Shown here: piece by piece, positions 17,207 through 24,333 of the stretch
Layout: every line of letters begins with the position of its first letter
Position numbering within the stretch: position 1 is the first letter of the stretch
NCBI GenBank assembly: GCA_964517495.1
Contig: CAZFER010000076.1
Coordinates: forward strand, 1-30,259
Length of the DNA: 30,259 nt
From: CAZFER01 sp964517495
Lineage (GTDB): Bacteria > Hinthialibacterota > Hinthialibacteria > Hinthialibacterales > Hinthialibacteraceae
Reading direction: 5' to 3'
Translations under genes and position numbers: made by a program
Notes under the pieces: model-generated
Seen by the model: the letters and a program-made list of their open reading frames with translations, nothing else
What the model was told of the DNA's origin: nothing
Databases searched by the model: none

Positions 17207-18439
17207 ATGTCACTCGATCCATATGCTGAAATTCCATATATAACCTCGGGAAGTGTCTTGCCTTCCCCTTTGGCTTTAGTGGGAGGAGCCTATGTGCTGT
17301 ATGGCATACACTTTTCCACTCAACCCATCCGTTGCATGGATATTGGTTGTGGGGCGGGAGTTTCGACCATTGAATTAGCCAGGAGTCATCCTGAGATTGA
17401 ATTTGTGGGGATCGATATTACCCAAGAACAAATCAATCTCGCCGAGGAAAAAGCTCAATCTTTGAAACTTGCCAATGTCTCCTTTCGATGTATGGATTTT
17501 ATGGATTTGGCCAACGAGAATGAGACATATGATGTGGTTTACTGTTACGGATTGTTATCATGGTGTCCTTCACGGTTGTGGAGTAGCTTATTCCAAGTGA
17601 TGCGGAATATTTTAGCGCCGAATGGATTGGCCTTTATCAGTTACAATGTGTATCCGGGATGGTATTTTAAAGGCTACTTAAGGGATATCATGCGGTTGGA
17701 GGCGGATGATAGCCTGCCACCTGAACAATCCATTCATCGGGCTAAAACTTTTACCCGATCGTATTGCAACGCTTTGCCTAAAGATTCTGTCTATCGTTAT
17801 ATATTGGAAAAAGGATTGAACGACCTGAAAGACAAGAGCGATATTTATCTTTATCACGAATATCTGGAAAGCGATAACCATGCCTTCCGTTTTAGTGAGT
17901 TTAACCAGTTGTGCAAAGAGAACCATCTTTGCTTTGCCACTGAGTTCCCATTTGTACAAAGTTCACCCGCTGTGATTCCCAAAAATCATCCTCATTATAA
18001 CTATATAAAGTCATGTTATGGTAAGGATTTAACTCGGTTCGAACAGGCCATGGATCTGGTTTTATGGCGATCCATGCGCCGGTCGATCCTATTTGATAAA
18101 AACACGCCTTTAAGCACACTCGATACCAACCGCTTCCAGCAATGCCGCTTACAGTTAGGCCCGCTGAAATTGACAAAGCACTATGGATTGGAAGATTTGC
18201 TTCCCGGTGCGTCCCTGAAGGTTAATTTCCCCTATGGTGGGAGTGTGGAAATTGATCATCCCCACGAGATCGCCATATTATTTTCGCTTAAGCAACCGTG
18301 TAGTTACGATGAACTTTGGGAAACCATCCAGCAAGCACCGGCGGTAAAATCGATGGGAGAATCAAACTCCGAGGAAACCGTTCAGAAAGCGCTGTGGCGC
18401 TTGGTTCAATGGGGGTGTGTTATGGCTTATCCGTTTTGA
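17207..18439 (+). CDS. SAM-dependent methyltransferase with regulatory domain
   Basis: A class I methyltransferase of about 410 residues. The ATG at 17207 is preferred, although an in-frame TTG four codons earlier cannot be excluded; neither has a strong ribosome site. Motif I, MDIGCGAGVSTIELA, lies at about 44-58, and the acidic end of the next strand is VGID (D70). QINLAEEKA and YDVVYCYGLLSW follow. SYNVYPGWYFKG, at about 146-155, is characteristic of proteins carrying the 'methyltransferase regulatory domain', which include the rickettsial outer-membrane-protein lysine methyltransferases. The region after 160 fits that domain, and the C-terminus (PCSYDELWETIQQ, then VQKALWRLVQWG) looks like the winged helix of the same family. 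A protein lysine substrate is possible but is inference. It converges with the PIN toxin gene 43 bp downstream. Confidence 0.88.
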   Translation: MSLDPYAEIPYITSGSVLPSPLALVGGAYVLYGIHFSTQPIRCMDIGCGAGVSTIELARSHPEIEFVGIDITQEQINLAEEKAQSLKLANVSFRCMDFMDLANENETYDVVYCYGLLSWCPSRLWSSLFQVMRNILAPNGLAFISYNVYPGWYFKGYLRDIMRLEADDSLPPEQSIHRAKTFTRSYCNALPKDSVYRYILEKGLNDLKDKSDIYLYHEYLESDNHAFRFSEFNQLCKENHLCFATEFPFVQSSPAVIPKNHPHYNYIKSCYGKDLTRFEQAMDLVLWRSMRRSILFDKNTPLSTLDTNRFQQCRLQLGPLKLTKHYGLEDLLPGASLKVNFPYGGSVEIDHPHEIAILFSLKQPCSYDELWETIQQAPAVKSMGESNSEETVQKALWRLVQWGCVMAYPF

Positions 18440-18482
18440 ATTGGATATTACATGGGGTCAATTTGATCTTATTATTAATCTT

Positions 18483-18905
18483 TTACAAAAAGGGATTTTC
18501 AATTCCAAGTCGATCAATTTGTTGTCCGTGTTGTAAATCTTCTGTATATAGTTGCGTACAACCGGCATGGATTGCTGCGGCAATGATCAAAGAATCATAA
18601 AAAGCGTAACGATACCGTGCTTGAATTGAAAGGCATTGTTGATAGAGTGTTGTAGAAGGTAATATTTCAAATAGAGGCGATAATACATTTTCGAAATAGT
18701 CTCTTGTACTATCAGTATCCAAGGGGATTTCAGCTTTACGTGATAGCGTATTTAGACATTCTTGCACAACTTGAAAACTTATACATGCTTTTCCTGTTTT
18801 TAGTCCATCTCGAATGATTTGATCTGCAATAGTGCTTTTGTGTTTGTCTATTGCTTCAATTTGATATATGAAGATGTTGGTGTCAATGAAAAATTTAGCG
18901 TTCAT
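18483..18905 (-). CDS. PIN-domain toxin (VapC-like)
   Basis: A 140-residue PIN-fold ribonuclease. The acidic core is visible: D8 (FFIDTNIFIY), E49 (VVQECLNTL), D104 (AFYDSLIIAAA) and E122/D123 in LYTEDLQHGQQI, a signature typical of this VapC branch. Its start overlaps the end of the upstream antitoxin gene by 11 bp, so the two are translationally coupled. It is a different sub-branch from the PIN toxin at 8169-8603: the motifs and partner families differ, so the two pairs are not recent duplicates. Confidence 0.93.
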   Translation of the reverse strand: MNAKFFIDTNIFIYQIEAIDKHKSTIADQIIRDGLKTGKACISFQVVQECLNTLSRKAEIPLDTDSTRDYFENVLSPLFEILPSTTLYQQCLSIQARYRYAFYDSLIIAAAIHAGCTQLYTEDLQHGQQIDRLGIENPFL

Positions 18906-19116
18906 TCATTTCATCCCTTGTCAATTTATGGCCAACACGCACCTTACCTTTTAACTTACTGATGACCTCATCATATCGTTTTAAGCGTTCATCTTTGCAT
19001 GCATAGTTCTCCAACCAGTGGCGAAATTTTTCATTCAGGGTTGTGTTTTCGGATCGGGCTCGCTCCCGAGCTGCTTCTATGAGTTTTTCATCGGCGCTTA
19101 ATGTTATATTTTTCAT
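18895..19116 (-). CDS. Ribbon-helix-helix antitoxin (VapB-like)
   Basis: A 73-residue protein. The N-terminus MKNITLSADEKLIEAARERARSENTTLNEKFRHWLENY has the beta-strand, helix, helix pattern of ribbon-helix-helix repressors, with the polar strand residues that contact DNA. The tail VGHKLTRDEMNER is a recurring end of RHH antitoxins that partner PIN toxins. GAGGTG lies 8 nt before the ATG. By family behaviour it should bind its own promoter, and palindromic sites lie just upstream (19136-19155). Confidence 0.9.
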   Translation of the reverse strand: MKNITLSADEKLIEAARERARSENTTLNEKFRHWLENYACKDERLKRYDEVISKLKGKVRVGHKLTRDEMNER

Positions 19117-19135
19117 TTTTTACACCTCTAATATA

Positions 19136-19155
19136 TACACGTGGTTAGTGTACAC
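19136..19155 (-). promoter_or_regulatory. Operator-like palindromes before the RHH antitoxin
   Basis: TACAC (19136-19140) faces GTGTA (19148-19152) across 7 nt, and GTGTACAC (19148-19155) is a perfect 8-bp palindrome. They sit directly upstream of a TATATAT run that can serve as the -10 box on the minus strand. RHH antitoxins usually bind paired short palindromes of this sort, so autoregulation is a reasonable inference. Confidence 0.5.
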
Positions 19156-19350
19156 GAATTCAGTGTTAATTCAAGGGGGGATATTAAAGAATAATAAATA
19201 TGCATATACAATGTCTACAAGGATCACTTCTCATTTTCCTGGAATCTGTTGTGTTGAAGCGATTTGCATGATATATTCGAAGAAACCTATGACTCCATGA
19301 TACCTGATTTTGATGGTTACATGATCAATTTTAAATAAGGAGAATGGATA

Positions 19351-20739
19351 ATGCCTTATACACGCAGACAGTTTTTAGAGACCACTGCTCTCTCAGTGGC
19401 GGCATGGGGAACGCCGCGGATAGGTCATGGAAAAGAACAAAAACGCTCACCGAATATCGTGATTATTTTCCTTGATGATTCAGGCTGGGCTGATTTTGAA
19501 CCCTTTGGCGATCCTGAATACATCACCCCCAATGCGCAACAACTTGCCCGCGAAGGCTGCCGTTTTAACCAATTTTATGTGACGCAGGCAGTGTGTTCGG
19601 CATCGCGTGCTTCATTGATGAGCGGCTGCTATCCCGGGCGTACCAAGGTGTTTGGCGCTCATCCCCCACGAGCAAAGGGGCTTGACCCCAAATTTGCCAC
19701 CATGGGCGAAGTGTTTAAAAAACGTGGCTATGCCACGGCTTGCTTTGGCAAATGGCATCTGGGTGATAAGCCTGAAACCCGCCCTCCAGCCCGTGGATTC
19801 GATGAATCATGCGGACTGATGTACTCCAACGATATGTGGAAACATCACCCGGAAAATCCGGATTATTGGGGGAAATATCCACTCCAGTATTGGGAAAATG
19901 GCGAAGTTAAAATCGAATCGGTAACCAAAGATCATCAAAAAATGTTGACCACCTGGTACACCGAACATGCGGTTGATTTCATAAAACGCCACAGGGATGA
20001 ACCCTTTCTTTTGTATGTTCCTCATTCCATGCCCCATGTTCCCATATTTTGCAGCGATAAGTTTGAAGGTAAATCAGGTAGCGGATTGTATGGCGATGTG
20101 ATGATGGAGATCGATTGGTCGGTAGGACAAATCAATAAAACGCTAAAGGAAAACGGCTTGGATGATAACACCATTCTAATTTTTACATCGGATAATGGCC
20201 CTTGGATATCTTATGGCAATCATGCAGGCAGCACGCCTTATCGTGAAGCCAAAGGCACAAGTTTTGATGGTGGTACACGAAGCGCATGTATAGTGAAATA
20301 CCCAGGTGAAATCAAGGCAGGCTCGGCGTCAGAACAAGCGTTTTGCTCGATTGATCTTCTCCCGACCTTGGCTGATCTTTGTGGTGCTGAACTGCCTGAT
20401 AATCCCGTCGATGGCAAAAATGTATGGGATATCATTACCAGTAAGCCGGACGCGAAAAATCCCCATCGCTATTATCCCTTCTCAAATGGTAGCAATTTTG
20501 AGGGCGTGATTACCGGGGATGGGCGTTGGAAATTGCATCTTCCTCATCGATACCGTTATTTGATCGAAGCAGATAATGACGGGATGCCGGGGAAATATGG
20601 GCACAAAACGATCGATCTTTCTTTGTTTGACATGAAAAACGATCCCTATGAAACCACCAATGTGATCGATAAATATCCCAAGATCGCAGAAAAGTTAAAG
20701 CAATACGCGGAAAAACATAAGAAGACTTTTTATTCTTGA
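19351..20739 (+). CDS. Tat-exported sulfatase (CSASR type)
   Basis: A 462-residue sulfate-ester hydrolase. TRRQFLE (4-10) is the twin-arginine signal. The core begins at PNIVIIFLDDSGWADFEPFG (D42/D43). The formylglycine motif is CSASR at 82-86, with Ala in place of Pro at the third position, which both aerobic and anaerobic maturation routes accept in known enzymes. GKWHLG carries K134 and H136. Further core elements are VPHSMPHVP, TSDNGPW and GTSFDGGTR. The remaining C-terminal subdomain is of normal length. AAGGAG lies 9 nt before the ATG. A strong terminator follows, so it is expressed separately from the next sulfatase despite being adjacent. The two are only distant relatives within the family. 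Confidence 0.94.
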   Translation: MPYTRRQFLETTALSVAAWGTPRIGHGKEQKRSPNIVIIFLDDSGWADFEPFGDPEYITPNAQQLAREGCRFNQFYVTQAVCSASRASLMSGCYPGRTKVFGAHPPRAKGLDPKFATMGEVFKKRGYATACFGKWHLGDKPETRPPARGFDESCGLMYSNDMWKHHPENPDYWGKYPLQYWENGEVKIESVTKDHQKMLTTWYTEHAVDFIKRHRDEPFLLYVPHSMPHVPIFCSDKFEGKSGSGLYGDVMMEIDWSVGQINKTLKENGLDDNTILIFTSDNGPWISYGNHAGSTPYREAKGTSFDGGTRSACIVKYPGEIKAGSASEQAFCSIDLLPTLADLCGAELPDNPVDGKNVWDIITSKPDAKNPHRYYPFSNGSNFEGVITGDGRWKLHLPHRYRYLIEADNDGMPGKYGHKTIDLSLFDMKNDPYETTNVIDKYPKIAEKLKQYAEKHKKTFYS

Positions 20740-20768
20740 TTTTTTACTGTGGTTGAATTGAATAAAGG

Positions 20769-20806
20769 AATGAGAGCGCTTTTATGGCACTCTCATTTTA
20801 TTTTTT
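20769..20806 (+). terminator. Rho-independent terminator after the sulfatase
   Basis: AATGAGAG (20769-20776) pairs with CTCTCATT (20790-20797). After one mismatch the inner bases GC/GC continue the stem. The T-rich tract TTATTTTTT follows directly. It separates two neighbouring sulfatase genes into different transcripts. Confidence 0.8.
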
Positions 20807-20902
20807 GTGAGGTTTGATTTTGGAAGATCTTCTTGACAAAAAAAGATCGATCATGAGAGGATCAGTTGGATAAATATTCAATTGAAGGGAAAGAGTTGAC
20901 AT

Positions 20903-22366
20903 ATGAATGACCAAAACAATCGTAGAAGCTTTTTAAAAACAATGGGGGCAGGTGCCGTTGGTACAGCCTTGGCACATTCTTCAATCTTGAATAGCGCATC
21001 AGCGAATGCATCAAAGCCCAATATCGTTTTGATATTTATTGATGATCTGGGATGGATTGATATCGGTTGCTATGGCAGTAAATTTTACGATACCCCCAAC
21101 ATCGATCGCTTGGCCTCGCAGGGGATGAAATTCACCAATGCTTACGCCGCCTGCGCGGTATGTTCACCAACACGTGCTTCCATTATGACTGGCCGATATC
21201 CGGCACGTCTGGGTGTTACGGATTGGATACGTGCTCGTTTTCAAGGTGGCAAAATCCCTGAAGACAAACAGAATCCAAGCGGTTATGAAGGCGGGAATAA
21301 TAGAGAACTGCTATGTCCTGAAAATGCACTTTGGATGGAACTGGATGAAATCACCATCGCAGAATTGTTAAAGCCAGCTGGCTATACCAGCTGCCATATC
21401 GGGAAATGGCATTTGGGAGCCGACGATTGGTATCCCGATAAGCAGGGATTTGATTATAACGTTGGTGGCTGTGATTTTGGCCAACCGCCCAGCTATTTCG
21501 ATCCTTATTGTAATAATAATCAGGGCTGTATTCCCACAATTGAACCACGTGAAAAAGGTGAATATTTGACCGATCGCGAAGCGGATGAGGCGGAATCATT
21601 TATCCGCGCCCATAAAGACACGCCCTTTTTCCTTTATATGGCGAATTATGCCGTGCATACACCCATTCAAGCCAAACACAATCTTATAGAAAAATATCAA
21701 GAGAAAGAGCCTGTCGATGGGCAGGATAACGCGAAATATGCCGCCATGGTCGAAAGTGTGGATCATTGCGTTGGTAAAATAATGGATACCCTGCAAGAAT
21801 TGAATCTTGATGATAATACCATGATTATTTTTACCTCTGACAATGGTGGTTTATTGGGGCCAACCGATAACGCTCCTTTACGTTCCGGCAAAGGATATCC
21901 CTATGAAGGGGGCATTCGTGAACCATTCATTGTTCGATGGCCAGGCAAAGTGAAAGCGGGAACTGTCGATCATACACCGGTATGCAGCATCGATTGCCTT
22001 CCCACCATTTGTGATGCAGCTGGCGTGGAAATACCCAAGGATCGGCCAATTGATGGGAAAAACCTCATGCCTTTAATCAAGCAGACCGGTTCGTTGGATC
22101 GTGATGCACTCTACTGGCACTTTCCTCATTATCGCCATGGTAACAGCCCTTATAGCATAATCCGCAAAGGCGATTGGAAACTGATTAAACATTATGTCGG
22201 ACCAAAGTTTGAATTGTTTAATCTGAAAGAAGACCTTTCTGAAAAGCATAATCTCGCAAAGAGCAATCCCAAAAAGTTAAAGGAATTACATGCTGACTTG
22301 CAGGATTGGCTGAAACAGTGTGGCGCTAAAATGCCCAAGCCGAATCCCAATTATAAAAAGAGTTAA
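20903..22366 (+). CDS. Tat-exported sulfatase (CSPTR type)
   Basis: A 487-residue sulfatase. NRRSFLK (6-12) with GAGAVGTALAHS is a twin-arginine signal. The core runs PNIVLIFIDDLGWIDIGCYG (D47/D48), the formylglycine motif CSPTRASIMTGRYPARLG (C87, R91), GKWHLG (K168, H170), YAVHTPIQ and TSDNGGLLG, then PLRSGKGYPYEGGIREPFIVRWPG. The YPARLG and PLRSGKG elements are typical of a large S1 subgroup abundant in marine and gut polysaccharide degraders. The insert rich in asparagine (CNNNQGC) after the GKWHLG region is unusual in having two cysteines, which may form a disulfide. GGAAAGAG is the likely ribosome site. No maturase gene is nearby. Confidence 0.94.
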   Translation: MNDQNNRRSFLKTMGAGAVGTALAHSSILNSASANASKPNIVLIFIDDLGWIDIGCYGSKFYDTPNIDRLASQGMKFTNAYAACAVCSPTRASIMTGRYPARLGVTDWIRARFQGGKIPEDKQNPSGYEGGNNRELLCPENALWMELDEITIAELLKPAGYTSCHIGKWHLGADDWYPDKQGFDYNVGGCDFGQPPSYFDPYCNNNQGCIPTIEPREKGEYLTDREADEAESFIRAHKDTPFFLYMANYAVHTPIQAKHNLIEKYQEKEPVDGQDNAKYAAMVESVDHCVGKIMDTLQELNLDDNTMIIFTSDNGGLLGPTDNAPLRSGKGYPYEGGIREPFIVRWPGKVKAGTVDHTPVCSIDCLPTICDAAGVEIPKDRPIDGKNLMPLIKQTGSLDRDALYWHFPHYRHGNSPYSIIRKGDWKLIKHYVGPKFELFNLKEDLSEKHNLAKSNPKKLKELHADLQDWLKQCGAKMPKPNPNYKKS

Positions 22367-22411
22367 GAAAAAACATGCAAGGGTGAGTTTTTCCCCAATT
22401 TAGTTTAAAGG

Positions 22412-22487
22412 GGAGGGCGAGGCTCCCGCCGAGCAATCGGCGCATCGAACTATATTCGTAGGATGGATCACGGCTTCATACCCATCC
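22412..22487. repeat. REP-like palindromic segments
   Basis: Short inverted repeats lie back to back. GGCG/CGCC flanks AGGCTCC (22416-22430), CGCCGA/TCGGCG flanks a GCAA tetraloop (22427-22442), and GGATGG (22461-22466) pairs with CCATCC (22482-22487). These have the look of dispersed intergenic repeat units inserted between two convergent genes. Confidence 0.5.
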
Positions 22488-22524
22488 ATGCTCAAAAATC
22501 ATCCTGATGTTTACCGTATCAAGG

Positions 22525-22585
22525 CATCGGGCGAACACACAGGTTCGCCCCTACAATATGTTGGCGTTGACCTATGTGTCAACCC
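22525..22585. repeat. 61-bp repeat, copy 1 (intact)
   Basis: The unit contains two hairpins. GGGCGAAC (22529-22536) pairs with GTTCGCCC (22543-22550) over a 6-nt loop, and GTTGAC pairs with GTCAAC at 22566-22582. A second copy starts 2 bp after this one ends and matches at 53 of 61 positions once its insert is removed. Confidence 0.85.
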
Positions 22586-22587
22586 GT

Positions 22588-22745
22588 CATCGGGCGAACA
22601 CATAGGTTGGCCCCAATGTCATTAACTTAAGCGGTTATTGCTTCAAAAGTCCCCCGTTGACAGGGGGGATTTAGGGGGGGAATCTTAACTTAATGACATT
22701 GGGTTCGCCCCTACCACATGTAGGAATTGACCTATATATCAACCC
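22588..22745. repeat. 61-bp repeat, copy 2 (split by an insertion)
   Basis: The left part is 22588-22608 and the right part is 22706-22745. Joined with a single GGTT they give a 61-bp unit that lines up without gaps against copy 1, and the hairpin GGGCGAAC/GTTCGCCC is restored. The interruption is the inverted-repeat element described in the next entry. The second hairpin has decayed in this copy (TTGA/TCAA only). Confidence 0.85.
22609..22701. mobile_element. Miniature inverted-repeat element (~93 bp)
   Basis: The ends are 20-bp inverted repeats at 22612-22631 and 22684-22703, beginning CCCAATGTCATTAA, which match at 19 of 20 positions. GGTT occurs on both sides (22605-22608 and 22702-22705) and is the likely 4-bp target duplication, although the right copy overlaps the last bases of the inverted repeat. 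Inside is a strong hairpin, TCCCCC (22650-22655) with GGGGGA (22664-22669), followed by TTTAGGGGGGG. There is no room for a transposase, so it would be a MITE-like element moved in trans. The transposase family is not identifiable from this copy. Confidence 0.75.
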
Positions 22746-22768
22746 AGTTTTAACGAAACCTTCACGAC

Positions 22769-23746
22769 TTATAAACCAAAGGCTTTCTCCATTTGTTTAC
22801 GAACCAACGTCAATCGATTCAGGTCACCACCACCGACTTCAGCGGTTGCCCAGCCGGTAAAGCCAATATCATCAAGGGCCTTTTGAACCTGATCCCAGGG
22901 CAGGTCATCATCTTCACTGGTAATGTCCACGAATTTGTTTTTGGCGCGGCTAAAGCCTTTTACGTCGAGTTTTACACATCGATGGCCAAAAGAGCGAATC
23001 CATTCACCCGGCCGGCCGTACTTCCAATGATTGCCAATGTCATAGTACATCCCTACCCACGGGCTGTTGAAACTATCGATGAATTTAACAAAACGCTCTG
23101 CCCCCTGTTCGGGAGGCGCATTGTGATCGTACATCATTTGATTCCAAACATTCTCAATCAAAATCATTTGTCCCAGGGCCGCGGATTGGGGAAGCAGTTT
23201 TTGGATTTCCTCTCGCGCTCGCTGTTCAATCACTTCGGTGGGACCATCCGATCCTCTGCCAACCACAATCAGCACACCACTTCCGCCCGCAGCATGGGAA
23301 ACACGAATGCAATGTTCGATGTTCGCTCGACCCTTGGCGCGTTCTTCTTCTTTTGGGCTTGTCAGCCTTTGAGACCAATGAGCATGGTTGATGGCATTGT
23401 GAACAAATACTCCCGATTCTTTCACTGCTTTTCGTGCTTCCTCAGGTGTATATTCTCCAGCCTGATCAAAATCTACCCCATCAAATCCTGCTTCCCCCGC
23501 CAGTTGAAGCCTTTCAGTTGCTGACAAGGCTTTCCCATTCAGTTCTTTGGGAATCATTCCCAGTTTGCACGACAGCAGGATTCGCTTATCCAAGGGCGGG
23601 AGTACAATGTCTGATGCCTCAGACTCAGAGGCCTGTGCCACGCCTACACCACTTACCATCGCGGCGGTAACCGCACCTGTTCCCATCGCAAAAACCCGGC
23701 GACGGCTTATAGCGGGTGTTTTATAATCCATTGATTCATTATGCAT
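22769..23746 (-). CDS. Tat-exported sugar isomerase/epimerase-like TIM barrel
   Basis: A 325-residue protein of the xylose isomerase-like TIM barrel family. SRRRVFAMGTGAVTAAMVSG with AQA at about residue 39 is a clear twin-arginine signal. The metal-site positions are visible: E in ILIENVWN, D in MYYDIGNHW, D in VKLDVKGF and E in ATAEVGGGD. The chain starts its barrel with KLGMI and AGEAGFDGVDFD, as in hexulose-6-phosphate isomerase-like and hydroxypyruvate isomerase-like members. AAAGGTGA lies upstream of the ATG at the expected distance. It is convergent with the sulfatase gene across the repeat-rich gap. Location outside the cytoplasm suggests a non-phosphorylated substrate; the exact reaction is unknown. 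Confidence 0.9.
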   Translation of the reverse strand: MHNESMDYKTPAISRRRVFAMGTGAVTAAMVSGVGVAQASESEASDIVLPPLDKRILLSCKLGMIPKELNGKALSATERLQLAGEAGFDGVDFDQAGEYTPEEARKAVKESGVFVHNAINHAHWSQRLTSPKEEERAKGRANIEHCIRVSHAAGGSGVLIVVGRGSDGPTEVIEQRAREEIQKLLPQSAALGQMILIENVWNQMMYDHNAPPEQGAERFVKFIDSFNSPWVGMYYDIGNHWKYGRPGEWIRSFGHRCVKLDVKGFSRAKNKFVDITSEDDDLPWDQVQKALDDIGFTGWATAEVGGGDLNRLTLVRKQMEKAFGL

Positions 23747-23969
23747 GAGTATTCACCTTTTCTAGATCAATTTGTTTTATTTGTAACAATACCTCGTACA
23801 AAAATGATTTTTTCATGGCTATTGCCGACCGTCAAGCACATTCCACTTTATTATGGTTCAAATTATGGTTCAGCTTGTAGGTCATGCGATTGAGTTTTTA
23901 GTTGCCAAGAGGTTATTTCCGACGTTAAAAAATGAAATTAACCACTTTTTTTTAAAAGATCCTCAAATG
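23747..23969. other. Intergenic region with a short direct repeat
   Basis: No gene is seen. TTATGGTTCA occurs twice in tandem at 23851-23860 and 23863-23872, separated by AA, within the divergent gap between the isomerase and the MazE-like gene. Two half-sites 12 bp apart could be a regulator-binding site, but nothing confirms it. Confidence 0.4.
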
Positions 23970-24000
23970 TTATGCCGCTATTTTTAGGGCATAATATAAT
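23970..24000 (+). promoter_or_regulatory. Promoter/operator of the MazE-like gene
   Basis: TTATGCC (23970-23976) and GGCATAA (23988-23994) form a 7-bp inverted repeat with 11-nt spacing. It abuts a perfect -10 hexamer, TATAAT (23995-24000). AbrB/MazE proteins commonly repress their own promoter, so this is a candidate autoregulatory site. No convincing -35 is present. Confidence 0.5.
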
Positions 24001-24051
24001 AAATCCTTGATTGATTCCTTTATGTTATGTGGCTATACAAAGGAGTCTATC

Positions 24052-24243
24052 ATGAAGACAAAAATTCAAACATGGGAGAACAGCCAAGGTCTTCGATTGA
24101 GTAAAGAATTACTCTCCAATGTGGATCTGGATGTCGGTGATGAAGTGGATATTGAAGCCCATGAAGGTTCGCTTGTTATCACTCGTGTTCCTCAGAATGT
24201 TATTGATGAGGTGCTTACCCTGATTGATGCCTGTATAAATTAA
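24052..24243 (+). CDS. Orphan AbrB/MazE-type (SpoVT-AbrB fold) protein
   Basis: A 63-residue protein. The start at 24052 follows AAGGAG by 8 nt; an earlier in-frame ATG at 24007 has no ribosome site. MKTKIQTWENSQGLRLSKELLSNVDLDVGDEVDIEAHEGSLVITRV is the swapped-hairpin DNA-binding fold of MazE and AbrB proteins (compare the usual KIQKWGNSLGLRIPK). The short tail has no clear toxin-binding extension. The next gene encodes a secreted protein, so no MazF or PIN toxin is encoded alongside. It is either a solitary transcriptional regulator or the remnant of a toxin-antitoxin pair. Confidence 0.85.
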   Translation: MKTKIQTWENSQGLRLSKELLSNVDLDVGDEVDIEAHEGSLVITRVPQNVIDEVLTLIDACIN

Positions 24244-24333
24244 TGTAATTCAATCTAAAACGATCTGCCAAATATAACGTTTATTCAAAAGACGTTCTGA
24301 AACTGGTTAATACTCATAAAGGAGAATGGGAAC

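Noticed and set aside
20833..20861. Promoter with perfect TTGACA upstream of the third sulfatase
   Set aside because: TTGACA at 20833-20838 is present, but no acceptable -10 hexamer stands 16-18 bp downstream. Not reported as a promoter.
22525..22745. CRISPR array
   Set aside because: Only two direct copies exist, they are 61 bp long with a 2-bp gap, and there are no spacers of regular length. The hairpins and the inserted element explain the pattern better.
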